Both the position numbers and the translations under genes were made by a program. From Allobosea sp. 47.2.35 (GTDB taxonomy: Bacteria > Pseudomonadota > Alphaproteobacteria > Rhizobiales > Beijerinckiaceae), in contig NZ_JANLGI010000017.1 of the NCBI RefSeq assembly GCF_024655635.1, positions 1 to 64,000 on the forward strand: a stretch of 64,000 bases of DNA, written 5' to 3'. The notes under the pieces were generated by a model. It was not told the origin of the DNA. It saw only the letters and a list, made by a program, of their open reading frames with translations, and searched no databases. Of the stretch, positions 34,952 through 43,119 are shown one piece after another (position 1 is the first letter of the stretch; each line of letters opens with the position of its first letter).

Positions 34952-35548
34952 TCACAGCGCCCGTCGGCCACGCGCGACGGCGCGGGCAATGGCGGCCGAG
35001 ACCTGCGCCTCCGAGCGGCGGAAGCTATCGGCATCGGGGGTCGAGACCTGCACGACGACATTGAGAGGCCGGCCCTGACCGCCACCGGCACGCACGCCAA
35101 GGCGCCCGTCCGGCCCTCGGGCGAGCGGCATGATCGCCTCGGCGCCGCGCTCGCCCATCAGGCCGAGCCCGCGCCCGGTCGGAAAATAGGAGGGCGAGGA
35201 AACGATCCCACCCTCGGCGAAGGGAGCGATCGGCACAGTTCCGCCGGAGCCGCCGAAGCCTATACCTCCGAAAAGGCCCGTGAGGCCCTTGACGCCCGTG
35301 CTCAACAAACTCGACAGACCGGTCTGAAGCGGTTTCAGCGCGGTCTTGAGCAGGCTGTCGGTCATCGAGCGGCCGACGCTGCGCAGCACATCCTCGAAGC
35401 GCTTGCCCTCGACGACGCCGCGCGAGAAGGCGCTGACGATCGACTTGCCGAAGCTCTCGGAGGAGCGGCTCAGCGATTGGGTCAACCGGTCCATCGCTCT
35501 CAGATCCGAGAGGCGCCCTCCCGATTCGATACCATCGTCATCCGTCAT
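34952..35548 (-). CDS. GTA gp11-like tail tape-measure protein (short)
   Basis: 198 aa. The N-terminal half is helical with a SLSRSSESFGKSIVSAFSRGVVEG segment; the centre is Gly-rich (GLFGGIGFGGSGG) and the C-terminus has the GLGLMGERGAEAIMPL motif shared by tape-measure proteins. Its small size agrees with the short tail typical of GTA particles. It begins 36 bp after gp10.1. Confidence 0.9.
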   Translation of the reverse strand: MTDDDGIESGGRLSDLRAMDRLTQSLSRSSESFGKSIVSAFSRGVVEGKRFEDVLRSVGRSMTDSLLKTALKPLQTGLSSLLSTGVKGLTGLFGGIGFGGSGGTVPIAPFAEGGIVSSPSYFPTGRGLGLMGERGAEAIMPLARGPDGRLGVRAGGGQGRPLNVVVQVSTPDADSFRRSEAQVSAAIARAVARGRRAL

Positions 35549-35584
35549 GACCGTTCTCTCGCTATGGTGGTTTGAGTTGCCGGC

Positions 35585-35785
35585 TCAGGCGTCGGGAAAG
35601 GCGCTCATCAGCGCCGCGAGCGCCGGACGCTCCGGGGCAGAGCCGCGGGACTGATCCTGATGAGCGCGTAGAGCAGCCGCGATCTCGCGCGGCGTCGCGG
35701 CCCAGAAACGATCGGGCGGCCAGGCCAAGCGGCCGAGGCCGAAGGCCATCACCTCATCCCAGGGGAAACCCGCCGGCGCGCTCAC
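35585..35785 (-). CDS. GTA gp10.1-like tail assembly chaperone (rcc01693 family)
   Basis: 66 aa starting with GTG, overlapping the gp10 stop by 4 nt. The core (FPWDEVMAFGLGRLAWPPDRFWAATPREI) is diagnostic of the TIGR02216 phage family. It probably acts with gp10 as the tail chaperone pair, as gpG/gpT do in lambda, though here by overlap rather than frameshift. Confidence 0.9.
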   Translation of the reverse strand: MSAPAGFPWDEVMAFGLGRLAWPPDRFWAATPREIAAALRAHQDQSRGSAPERPALAALMSAFPDA

Positions 35786-36126
35786 GCCGGCGGCTGCGGA
35801 GGGCGGGCTGCGTCCCCACCCTCGCCGAAAGTTGCCTCAAGCAGCGCGATCGCCGCCTTGATCGCGCCGTTCAGGCCGCCATCGAAGGAGAGTTCCGCGA
35901 CATCCTCGTCGCGGATCGCTCGGCCCGCTCCGCGCAAGCCGGCTGCGATGATGCGGATGATGTCGCGGGCGGAGAGCCTGCCCTCGACGAAGCGCTCGCC
36001 CAACGCGGGGAGGCTGTCGACGGAGAAGGCATGCTCGAGCTCGGCAAGCGCACCGAGCGTCAGGCGCATCGGCAGGGTTTCGCCGGAGACCAGGAGCGCG
36101 GTCTCGCCGCGAAGACGATTGACCAT
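35782..36126 (-). CDS. GTA gp10-like tail assembly chaperone
   Basis: 114 aa from the ATG at 36126, preceded by GAGGAGG. Family pattern MRLTLGALAELEHAF and ARDIIRIIAAGLRGAG (gene transfer agent family, rcc01692-like). Pro-rich C-terminus. It lies 10 bp after the tail tube gene. Confidence 0.9.
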   Translation of the reverse strand: MVNRLRGETALLVSGETLPMRLTLGALAELEHAFSVDSLPALGERFVEGRLSARDIIRIIAAGLRGAGRAIRDEDVAELSFDGGLNGAIKAAIALLEATFGEGGDAARPPQPPA

Positions 36127-36136
36127 GACCGCCTCC

Positions 36137-36547
36137 TCAGAGCGCCGCAAAGGCCAGAAGACCGGCGGATTCCAGCGACAGGTCGAAGGTGACCTCGCCG
36201 GCATGGTCGCCGCGGTACTCCAGGCCCGTGAGCTGGAACGGCCCGGAAACCGTGCCGAAATCGGGCACGACGATCTGCCAGTCGCGGATCACCCCGTCGA
36301 AGAAGCTCTGACGAACGAGCGCGTCGGAGGCCTCGTCCTTGAAAATGCCAGCGCCGCTGATGCTGGCGCGGCGCACGCCGGCCCCCGCCAGCAATTCGCG
36401 CCAGCGCCCTACCGATTCCGAGTGCGTCACGTCAACGGTCTCGGCATTGAAGGCGATCTGTCGCGCCCTCAGGCCGGCAACCGTGACGAAGCCGCCAGCG
36501 CCATCTCCCGCCTTGAGCAGCAGGTCCTTGCCCTTCTGTGCCGCCAT
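36137..36547 (-). CDS. GTA gp9-like major tail (tube) protein
   Basis: 136 aa, TP901-1/TIGR02126 family: MAAQKGKDLLLK start with AAAGGAG upstream, TVDVTHSESVGRWRELL, and a closing beta hairpin. Forms the tail tube rings. The frame stays open to 36625, but the extra codons run through a palindromic repeat and are not coding. Confidence 0.93.
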   Translation of the reverse strand: MAAQKGKDLLLKAGDGAGGFVTVAGLRARQIAFNAETVDVTHSESVGRWRELLAGAGVRRASISGAGIFKDEASDALVRQSFFDGVIRDWQIVVPDFGTVSGPFQLTGLEYRGDHAGEVTFDLSLESAGLLAFAAL

Positions 36548-36570
36548 GCGGCTTCTCCTTTGTGAGCTGA

Positions 36571-36640
36571 AGCATTTTCGAGCGAAGTGGAGGCCGGTTC
36601 GCGTGAAGAAAATGCGATAAAACAATGGCCTAGAGCGTTT
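36571..36640. repeat. Rhizobiales REP-like palindromic element inside the GTA cluster
   Basis: AGCATTTTC and GAAAATGC form the ends of a hairpin enclosing gagcgaagtggaggccggtt; the flank continues gataaaacaatggcctagagc. Elements of this exact kind are dispersed through many Rhizobiales genomes. Here one fills the gap between the tail tube gene and gp8 and overlaps the gp8 stop region. Confidence 0.7.
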
Positions 36641-37040
36641 CGGTGGCGGCGCGGAAGCGGATCGTCACCTGAGCCAATCCATTGCGGGCCTCGCGAGCGA
36701 GTCGGCTCGACAGCCAGCGCAGATTGACCAGCGCATGCCCGTCCAGGGTGAGGTCGACCTGATCGAGCGCAGCGACGATCAGGCCTGCGGCTTCCAGCGC
36801 CTGCCGTGACGAGCCGCTCTGTGCGGCCCAGACGACGAGCGCGAATTCCTGCTCGCAGCCCCCGTCGCTGCCGGTCGACCAGTCGCGTGCCTCGACGTCG
36901 CCATGGACGACATAGAGCCCGCGCGCCGCGCGCGGAGCCTCGTCGAAGATGCGGTCGGATCCGATCAGCGTGGCCAGACTGGCGTTCGCCACCAGGCGCG
37001 CCTGGACGGCCGCGCGCAGGGCGAGGATGGCGCCGCTCAT
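36630..37040 (-). CDS. GTA gp8-like tail terminator (DUF3168)
   Basis: 136 aa. DUF3168 pattern: ALRAAVQARLVANASLATLIG, RIFDEAPRAARGLYV, then GCEQEFALVVWA. Caps the tail tube at the head side. The ATG overlaps the gp7 stop by 4 nt. The last codons run into the palindromic repeat. Confidence 0.92.
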   Translation of the reverse strand: MSGAILALRAAVQARLVANASLATLIGSDRIFDEAPRAARGLYVVHGDVEARDWSTGSDGGCEQEFALVVWAAQSGSSRQALEAAGLIVAALDQVDLTLDGHALVNLRWLSSRLAREARNGLAQVTIRFRAATETL

Positions 37041-37372
37041 GGCGTCACCTCCTCGGCGAGGCAGATCAGACGCCGGCGCGCACCATCGGGGTCGGCCGCG
37101 GAGCGAATGTCGAACAGGCGATCGCCATCGCGCAGGCGGCGGCCGGCATCGACGTCATCGCGCCAGCGCATCGTGATACGATAGTTGCGTGACTGCTCAG
37201 GCCGGCCCTGCCGCCAGGCCTCGGTGCCGGAAGTCCACTCGACCTGAGCCCAGAGCGCAGCGACGGCCTCGAAGACCTGCGTGGCTCCGCCGAGCCCGTC
37301 CGGCGATGCGACCGGCGCCTCCAGCACGAGCCGGCGCCGCATCCGGCCGATGACCGCGGGTTCCTGCGCCAT
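37037..37372 (-). CDS. GTA gp7-like head closure (stopper) protein
   Basis: 111 aa from the ATG at 37372, 2 bp after the gp6 stop. It matches the phage head-tail adaptor/stopper family (SPP1 gp16-like): RMRRRLVLEAP, then WAQVEWTSGTE, then RITMRWRDDVDAGRRLRDGDRLFDIRS. Seals DNA in the head. The open frame extends upstream to 37774 but that part overlaps gp6 and is spurious. Confidence 0.9.
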   Translation of the reverse strand: MAQEPAVIGRMRRRLVLEAPVASPDGLGGATQVFEAVAALWAQVEWTSGTEAWRQGRPEQSRNYRITMRWRDDVDAGRRLRDGDRLFDIRSAADPDGARRRLICLAEEVTP

Positions 37373-37374
37373 CT

Positions 37375-37944
37375 TCAGAGCCTCCCGCGGCGAAACGGCG
37401 CGACCAGTGCGGCGATCGCGGCCGGCAAGGCTTGTGCATCGCGCCCGGCGACGTCGCCGCGCTGCTCGAACCAGCGGGCGGCAAGGCGCAGCACCGCCTG
37501 CCGCAGCGGCGCCGGCACGGCCGCAGCCGTTGCCCCGAAGCCGACGACGATATCGATCTCGATCGCGCCATGGGCCCGACCGATCTCGGGTACCTCGCCC
37601 GTCAGGCGGATGACCGGCGGATCGGCAGCCTTGTCCGGGGTCAGAGAAGCGGTTGCGACGGCCTGCGCCGCACCCAATACGTCGTAGACACGCGCGGCCT
37701 CGATCCGTAGCAGCGGTGAGAGCGGCAGGCGGATCACGCCACCCGCAGGCCAACGATCCAGCACGATGCGCCAAGGCTGCTCGATCAGGCAGCGGCCGGA
37801 CGCTGCCTCGATCATCAGCCGGGCCGCGGTAATGAGCGTAGCAAGCAAGGCGTCCTCATCGGTTTGATCGAGGCGCAGAAACTGGCGGGCTTCAGTGAGC
37901 GTCACCGGCTCCATCACCGGTGGGCCCAGGGCAAGCGGCGTCAT
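37375..37944 (-). CDS. GTA gp6-like head-tail connector (adaptor)
   Basis: 189 aa from the ATG at 37944 with AAGGGAG upstream. HK97 gp6/DNA-packaging adaptor pattern (VTLTEARQFLRLDQTDEDALLATLITAAR, then APLRQAVLRLAARWFEQRGD). In standard GTA clusters it directly follows the capsid gene; here it is separated from it by two plus-strand protease genes. Confidence 0.9.
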   Translation of the reverse strand: MTPLALGPPVMEPVTLTEARQFLRLDQTDEDALLATLITAARLMIEAASGRCLIEQPWRIVLDRWPAGGVIRLPLSPLLRIEAARVYDVLGAAQAVATASLTPDKAADPPVIRLTGEVPEIGRAHGAIEIDIVVGFGATAAAVPAPLRQAVLRLAARWFEQRGDVAGRDAQALPAAIAALVAPFRRGRL

Positions 37945-38058
37945 GGGCGCTCCCTTCATTCGTTCGATTTCATGGATTCGACTGCGAAGCTGCGGCCGAG
38001 AGGGTTCATCTGCGGCGCCGGGCGCGCTATTCAGCGCCCTCTCGGAGAGGAGCACCCG

Positions 38059-38835
38059 ATGCACATCGCCAACCGGATCGTCGCCATCGGCATCGCCTGC
38101 GCCGCCGCAGGTTTCGGGAGCCTGCCGGCACAAGCCGTCGTCGCTGGGCAGGAGGGCGGGCCGGAAGCCGGCTCGACCTTGATGGTTCTCAACGCCCGCG
38201 GCGGGGTCTGCACCGGCATCGTCCTGTCGGCGCGCGCCATCCTGACCGCAGCGCATTGCGCGGCCGGCGGCGCGGAATTGCGGGTTCACTGGCGCCAGGG
38301 TGGCGAGCCCGTCCTCGTCGTGCCGTCATCGGTCGCGATGCATCCCGAGTTCGACGCCGGCGCGATCCGCAGCCGCCGCCGCACAATCGACCTCGCGCTG
38401 GTCCGGCTGGCCGAGCCCCTGCCCGGCCAGTTCAGCGTGGCCACGCTCGTCGACGGTTCGCTGCCGCGAGCCGGCAGCAGCGTCACGCTCGCCGGCTACG
38501 GCGTCTCCCGTGAGGGTGAGGCCCGCAGCACGGGCACCTATCGTTCAGCAGCGCTGACGACGGTCGAGCCCTACGGCCCCGGCCGCATCCTGCTCTGGGC
38601 GGCCGACGGGGCTGGCGGCGGCAAGCGACCCGGCGCCGGCGCCTGCCAGGGCGATTCCGGCGGGCCGATCTTCGGCGATGACGGCGTCGTCGCCGTCACG
38701 AGCTGGTCGACCGGGCCCTCCGGGCGCCAATGCGGGCTGCTCAGCCAGGGCGTGCTGGTGGCGCCGCAGCGAGGCTGGATCGATTCCACCCTGTCGAAAT
38801 GGGGCGAAAGCGCCCGCTGGACGCGCGGCAGCTGA
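38059..38835 (+). CDS. Secreted trypsin-like serine protease (1 of 2)
   Basis: 258 aa from the ATG at 38059 with GGAGAGGAG upstream. Sec signal peptide cut near PAQA. Chymotrypsin-fold triad: His66 (TAAHC), Asp111 (IDLALVRL), Ser200 (CQGDSGGP). Cysteines at 51, 67, 196 and 225 could form disulfides. It lies inside the GTA cluster on the opposite strand and resembles the next gene, so the pair is probably a tandem duplication. Targets unknown; a role in GTA maturation is not shown. Confidence 0.88.
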   Translation: MHIANRIVAIGIACAAAGFGSLPAQAVVAGQEGGPEAGSTLMVLNARGGVCTGIVLSARAILTAAHCAAGGAELRVHWRQGGEPVLVVPSSVAMHPEFDAGAIRSRRRTIDLALVRLAEPLPGQFSVATLVDGSLPRAGSSVTLAGYGVSREGEARSTGTYRSAALTTVEPYGPGRILLWAADGAGGGKRPGAGACQGDSGGPIFGDDGVVAVTSWSTGPSGRQCGLLSQGVLVAPQRGWIDSTLSKWGESARWTRGS

Positions 38836-38898
38836 CGGAAGGGCTGGACTGTACCGCGCCACAGCCTAGATTGATGGGCCGGTCCATTGGTTCGTTTC

Positions 38899-39744
38899 AT
38901 GATCTCGCGCTCGTCACTTGCTCTTGCCTGCTTCCTTGCCGCCAGTGCCGTTCAACCGGCACTTGCCGTGGTCGGCGGCGTCGATTCGCGCGATGCGCTC
39001 GGCGCCCGCGCCTCGACCGTCCGGGTCGAGACGAGCCGCGGCGAGCTCTGCTCGGGAGCGGTGATCGCCCCTGAAATCATTCTCACGGCGGCGCATTGCC
39101 TGATGGGCGGCGGCTCGATCAGCGTCGTCAGCCTCGACACCCGTTTCCGGGCGCGCCGCCAGATGGTGGTCGCGGTGCTGCCGCACCCGAGCTTCGTGCC
39201 GGGAACGACGCCGCGCACCCAGCCCGGCACCGACCTTGCCCTGCTGCGTCTGGCGCAACCCCTGCCTGGCGATATACAGCCTTTGACGCTCGGCAGCGGT
39301 CTCTGGCAGGGCGAAACCGTCACCATGGCCGGCTACGGGCTCTCGGCGGAGAACAACAAGCGCACGGCACGGCGACTGCGTGAGACGCAGCTCGTCAATG
39401 CCGGCAACTACACCACCCAGAATACCGTCAAGGTCGCAGTCGATGCCGAGAACCGCGGCGAGACGCCGGGAGCCGGCGCCTGCCGTGGCGATTCCGGCGG
39501 GCCGGTGCTGCGCGGCAGCGGGGCCCGCTCGCGTGATCTCGTCGGCATCGTCAGCTGGTCCAGCGGCCCGCTGAAGACGCAAGCGCGCCGCATCTGCGGC
39601 GGCTTCACCGCGATTACGCCGGTCAGCGATTATCGCAGCTGGATCGCCGAAGGCACCGCGCGGCTACGCTCGCTCGGCAGCGAAGCGCCCCCGGAGCAGG
39701 CCGCCGAGCCGCGCGCCGCCTTCAGCTGGTGGTTCTCGCGCTGA
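38899..39744 (+). CDS. Secreted trypsin-like serine protease (2 of 2)
   Basis: 281 aa from the ATG at 38899; a TTG at 38887 is an alternative. The signal peptide ends at ALA, and the mature start VVGG is the classic trypsin N-terminus. Triad His66 (TAAHC), Asp112 (TDLALLRL) and Ser199 (CRGDSGGP). A C-terminal extension of about 30 residues is Ala/Pro/Glu-rich. It follows its paralogue by 63 bp and is convergent with the capsid gene, whose stop is 6 bp past its own. Confidence 0.88.
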   Translation: MISRSSLALACFLAASAVQPALAVVGGVDSRDALGARASTVRVETSRGELCSGAVIAPEIILTAAHCLMGGGSISVVSLDTRFRARRQMVVAVLPHPSFVPGTTPRTQPGTDLALLRLAQPLPGDIQPLTLGSGLWQGETVTMAGYGLSAENNKRTARRLRETQLVNAGNYTTQNTVKVAVDAENRGETPGAGACRGDSGGPVLRGSGARSRDLVGIVSWSSGPLKTQARRICGGFTAITPVSDYRSWIAEGTARLRSLGSEAPPEQAAEPRAAFSWWFSR

Positions 39745-39750
39745 TCAGCC

Positions 39751-40995
39751 CTAGACGGCGAATTTCAACCCCTTGATCGCGGCGAAGTCCTGCACGCCGC
39801 CGCCGACGCGCTTGGTCGTGTAGAACAACACATAGGGCTTGGCGGAATAGGGATCGCGCAGGATGCGCACGCCGGCCCGGTCGACGACGAGATAGCCACG
39901 CCGGAAATCGCCGAAGGCGATCGAGACCGCGTTATTGGCGATGTTCGGCATGTCCTCCGCTTCGGCAAGCGGGAAGCCGAGCAGCGTCGCCGGCGCGCCG
40001 GCCGAGGCCGGGGGCTGCCAGAGATAATGGCCGTTGGCGTCCTTGAACTTGCGGACGGCCGCCTGCGTCTTGCGATTCATCACGAAGGAGGCGTTCTGGC
40101 GGAAGCCCGCCTTCAGCGCATAGACGAGATCGACCAGCACGTCGGAGGGGTTCGAAGCCGGGAACGCACCGGCGACGCCCGTATTGAGCACGCCGATATT
40201 GCCCCAGCTCCAGCTGGCATCGGCGACGGTCGGATAGGCCAGGAAACCCTTCGGCTTGTCGACGCCGTCGCCGGTGACGAAGGCCGCACCCTCCTGCTCG
40301 GCGAAAGCGCTCTCGACCTCCTCGGCGATCCACTGGTCGATATCCACGATTGCATCGTCGAGCAGCGTCTGGGTCGCGGCCGGCATGGCGTAGAGTTCCA
40401 TGGCCGGGAAGGAGAGCTCGGCCAGGGTCGGCGAAGCGCCTTGCGGCCGCGCCGCCGTCTCGGCCACCCAGCCGGAAGCCGGGCCGGTCGTCGAAAAAGC
40501 CTTCTTGTAGGTGCCGGACGAGATCGTGCGAACCGTGGCGAGTGAGCGGATCGGCGAGACATTGGCGAGGCGACGCAGGATCTCGCCCTCGACGGTCGCC
40601 GGGGCGAGATAGCCGCCATCCGGGCCGGAGCCGGCCGAGAGCGCCTTGGATTCCAGCCGCTTCAGGCCGCCGGCCTCGCCGGTGCGGACGTAAGAAGCGA
40701 AAGCCGCCTTGTGCTCCGCCGTCAGCGGATCACGCGGGCCGTCATGACCGAGCGCCGGGCGGGCGCGCTCCAGCGTCAGCCGGTCGATGCGGCGCATGGT
40801 GTCGTCGAGCGCCGCATCCATGCGGACGAGCTTCTCCTCGGTCAGCGGATCGACACTCTGGCGCGCCTCCAGGCCGGCGAGGCGCTCCTCGTTGGTGGCG
40901 CGGTAGTTCTCCAGCGTGTAGCGCAGGTCCTCGAAAGCCAGCGCGAGATCGCCGCCGGCGGCCTTGGTCTCGGGCGCGGTGTTGAGATGGCTCAT
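39751..40995 (-). CDS. GTA gp5-like major capsid protein (HK97 fold)
   Basis: 414 aa from the ATG at 40995 with GAGGAGA upstream. The first 100 residues are a helical scaffold-like delta domain removed by the prohead protease. The capsid body starts near AGSGPDGGYLAPATVEGEI and ends KRVGGGVQDFAAIKGLKF, typical of HK97-type GTA capsids. About 20 bp downstream of gp4. The protease pair intervenes between it and gp6. Confidence 0.96.
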   Translation of the reverse strand: MSHLNTAPETKAAGGDLALAFEDLRYTLENYRATNEERLAGLEARQSVDPLTEEKLVRMDAALDDTMRRIDRLTLERARPALGHDGPRDPLTAEHKAAFASYVRTGEAGGLKRLESKALSAGSGPDGGYLAPATVEGEILRRLANVSPIRSLATVRTISSGTYKKAFSTTGPASGWVAETAARPQGASPTLAELSFPAMELYAMPAATQTLLDDAIVDIDQWIAEEVESAFAEQEGAAFVTGDGVDKPKGFLAYPTVADASWSWGNIGVLNTGVAGAFPASNPSDVLVDLVYALKAGFRQNASFVMNRKTQAAVRKFKDANGHYLWQPPASAGAPATLLGFPLAEAEDMPNIANNAVSIAFGDFRRGYLVVDRAGVRILRDPYSAKPYVLFYTTKRVGGGVQDFAAIKGLKFAV

Positions 40996-41018
40996 GGTCT
41001 CTCCTCGGGGGTGATGGG

Positions 41019-41528
41019 TCAGATGAACGCGGAGGGCCTGGTCGCCTTGACGGCGGCGATCCGGGCCTGCGGCAGCATCGGGAATGTCACGATCGACACC
41101 TCCCATAGATCAATGCGTTCGAGCCGGCGCAGGCCGGTTCGCGGTTCGGTACGGGCCTTCTCGTGGCGAAAGCCGATCGAGAGCCCGTCGATCGCGCCAT
41201 CCCGCATCAGCGCGTGGAGCTCGCGGGCCCGGGCGACGGCGAGCGACAACCGGCCGCGCACGAACAGTCCGCGGCTATCCTCGACCAGGCTCGACCAGCG
41301 GCCGATCGGCTCGGCCGGGTCGTGCTGCCAGAGCATCTTCACACCGGCCGGCCCACGCCTTTGCAGGCTCTCGCGGAAGGCGCCGGGCTCGACGATGTCC
41401 TTGCCGAGATCGGGGATGCGGAAGAGGCTGGCATAACCTTCGAAGACGCCGTCCAGCCCGATCCGGGCCGGCTGGAGCGGCAGCAGCTTGGATTCGAACG
41501 AGGCGCGGGCCGAGCTGCGCGGCATCAT
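41019..41528 (-). CDS. GTA gp4-like prohead protease (HK97 family)
   Basis: 169 aa of the U35 family, which cleaves the capsid delta domain during head maturation. FEGYASLFRIPDLGKDIVEPGAF, the catalytic His in MLWQHDPAEPIGRW, and the Ser region DGLSIGFRHEKA are all present. The start overlaps the preceding 60-aa frame by 4 nt (ATGA). Confidence 0.94.
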   Translation of the reverse strand: MMPRSSARASFESKLLPLQPARIGLDGVFEGYASLFRIPDLGKDIVEPGAFRESLQRRGPAGVKMLWQHDPAEPIGRWSSLVEDSRGLFVRGRLSLAVARARELHALMRDGAIDGLSIGFRHEKARTEPRTGLRRLERIDLWEVSIVTFPMLPQARIAAVKATRPSAFI

Positions 41529-41707
41529 CGATCGCTCTCCGCGCCGTCCCGGCCGCCCTTCGTTCGCCCGGTCTCAAGCTTCGCGAGCTGGCTGACGAAG
41601 CGGCTGAAGGTCTCGACAGGCGCGCCACTGCGCGACGCCCTTCCCACGCGGGCTGGCTGTGCGGGAGCCTTGGGCGGCGGCTTGGTTGCGCCGTTTCTGC
41701 CTTTCAT
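41525..41707 (-). CDS. Small basic hypothetical protein in the GTA cluster
   Basis: 60 aa, rich in Lys, Arg, Pro and Ala (MKGRNGATKPPPKAP), with a short helix ETFSRFVSQLAKLETGR. No family recognised. It overlaps gp3.5 upstream and gp4 downstream by 4 nt each, so translation looks coupled, which argues that it is real. It has no counterpart in the RcGTA gene list that I recall. Confidence 0.6.
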   Translation of the reverse strand: MKGRNGATKPPPKAPAQPARVGRASRSGAPVETFSRFVSQLAKLETGRTKGGRDGAESDR

Positions 41708-41904
41708 GACGGGTCCCCCTCGTGGCGTGCGTTGAAGCGGTTGAGTTCGCGGACGAAATCGTCGAAGCGGCGATTGGCGGCGGTCAACTCGCGCAGGACG
41801 AGCCAGGCCAATCCCGAAGCGCTCGCCGCCCAGAGCAGCAGGCCGAGATGGCCAACATCGGCACGGCCGACGAAGGCCGCGACGACCTGTTCGAGCATGT
41901 TCAT
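41704..41904 (-). CDS. GTA gp3.5-like head formation protein (rcc01685 family)
   Basis: 66 aa with a hydrophobic middle (HLGLLLWAASASGLAWLVLREL) and the C-terminal helix RRFDDFVRELNRFNARH that marks the family. Needed for head formation in RcGTA. It overlaps the portal stop by 4 nt. Confidence 0.85.
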   Translation of the reverse strand: MNMLEQVVAAFVGRADVGHLGLLLWAASASGLAWLVLRELTAANRRFDDFVRELNRFNARHEGDPS

Positions 41905-43082
41905 GAGGTCTCCTTCCCGGAGGCGCGCCGGCCGTAGCCGACGGCCTCGCGCTTCTCGTCCTCGTCGAGGAAGGCGGCAGCGCCGAGCCGCCGCCAGAGC
42001 GATTCCCGCTCCTCGGCCAGCGCCTCGATCGCATCGAGATCGGGCTCTAGCGTGAGTTCGTCGCCGAAGGCGGGCCCAAGCCATTGCGCCAGCGACTGCG
42101 CCGTCCGGCGCACCAGCGGAATGACGGTCTGGCGCCAGAGCGCCCGGTTGGCCTCGGCGAAATTGGCGTGGGTGTTGTCGCCGGGCAGGCCGAGCAGCAG
42201 CGGAGGCACGCCGAAGGCGAGCGCGATCTCACGGGCCGCGACGCCCTTGGCGGCGACGAAATCCAGCTCCGCCGGCGTCAGCGAGAGCGGCTTCCAATCG
42301 AGCCCGCCTTCGAGCAGCAGCGGCCGGCCGGCATTGCGGGCGCCTTGGAAAGAGTCTTCCAGCTCCTGCTTGAGGCGCTCGAACTGCGCCTCGGTCAGCG
42401 TCGCGCCTTCCGGCCCGTCATAGACCAGCGCGCCGGAAGGCCGCGCGGCATTGTCGAGCAGGGCCTTGTGCCAGCTTCCGGCGGCATTGTGGATGTCGAG
42501 CGACACCGCGGCAGCTTCGATCGGCGACAGGCCGTAATGGTCGTCGACGGGGTGGAACAGCGTCAGGTGCAGGATCGGCGGCAGGCCGCCCTCGTCCTGC
42601 CGGAAGCGCACCGTGTCGCCGCCGACCGCATAATCATAGGCTTCCGGCCAGCCGTCGCGGCCGGGCACGACGCGCATCCGGTCGGGCCGGAGCGCATAGA
42701 GTTCGCGCGGCTCGCGGCCAGCGCTGACCGCCTCGACATAGGCGTTGCCGGCAACGAGCAGGTGGCCGACCAGCATCTCGCGGAAGGCGATGCCGCCCTG
42801 CCGCGGATTGGGCCGCTCGATCAGGGCAAGCGCCGGATGCTCCGGTACCTCGCGCGTGCCGAGCTTGGCCACGAGCGGGGTCTGCGCGGCCGCTTCCGCG
42901 ATCAGGCGGATGCAGCGATGCACGACCGGATTGCGCTCATAGCCCTCCCGCGAGAGCGCGACATAGTCGCGGGGCGTCCAGACGGCGCGCCCGGCTTCGT
43001 GCAGCGCGATCAGCGGCCCGACGCGCGAGCGCTTCTGGCCCGGCGCGGCTCGGCCGCGCAGGCTGCGAAGAAAATCGAACAT
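41901..43082 (-). CDS. GTA gp3-like portal protein (HK97 family)
   Basis: 393 aa. Phage portal family: EGYERNPVVHRCIRLIAEAAA, RPNPRQGGIAFREMLVGHLLVAGNAYVE, and the GVPPLLLGLPGDNTHANFAEANRALW segment near residue 290. It forms the dodecameric DNA channel in the head vertex. 37 bp after the terminase stop. Confidence 0.95.
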   Translation of the reverse strand: MFDFLRSLRGRAAPGQKRSRVGPLIALHEAGRAVWTPRDYVALSREGYERNPVVHRCIRLIAEAAAQTPLVAKLGTREVPEHPALALIERPNPRQGGIAFREMLVGHLLVAGNAYVEAVSAGREPRELYALRPDRMRVVPGRDGWPEAYDYAVGGDTVRFRQDEGGLPPILHLTLFHPVDDHYGLSPIEAAAVSLDIHNAAGSWHKALLDNAARPSGALVYDGPEGATLTEAQFERLKQELEDSFQGARNAGRPLLLEGGLDWKPLSLTPAELDFVAAKGVAAREIALAFGVPPLLLGLPGDNTHANFAEANRALWRQTVIPLVRRTAQSLAQWLGPAFGDELTLEPDLDAIEALAEERESLWRRLGAAAFLDEDEKREAVGYGRRASGKETS

Positions 43083-43119
43083 GGATGTCTCGCTGTTTGA
43101 GCGTGGAGGAAGCGAAGGG

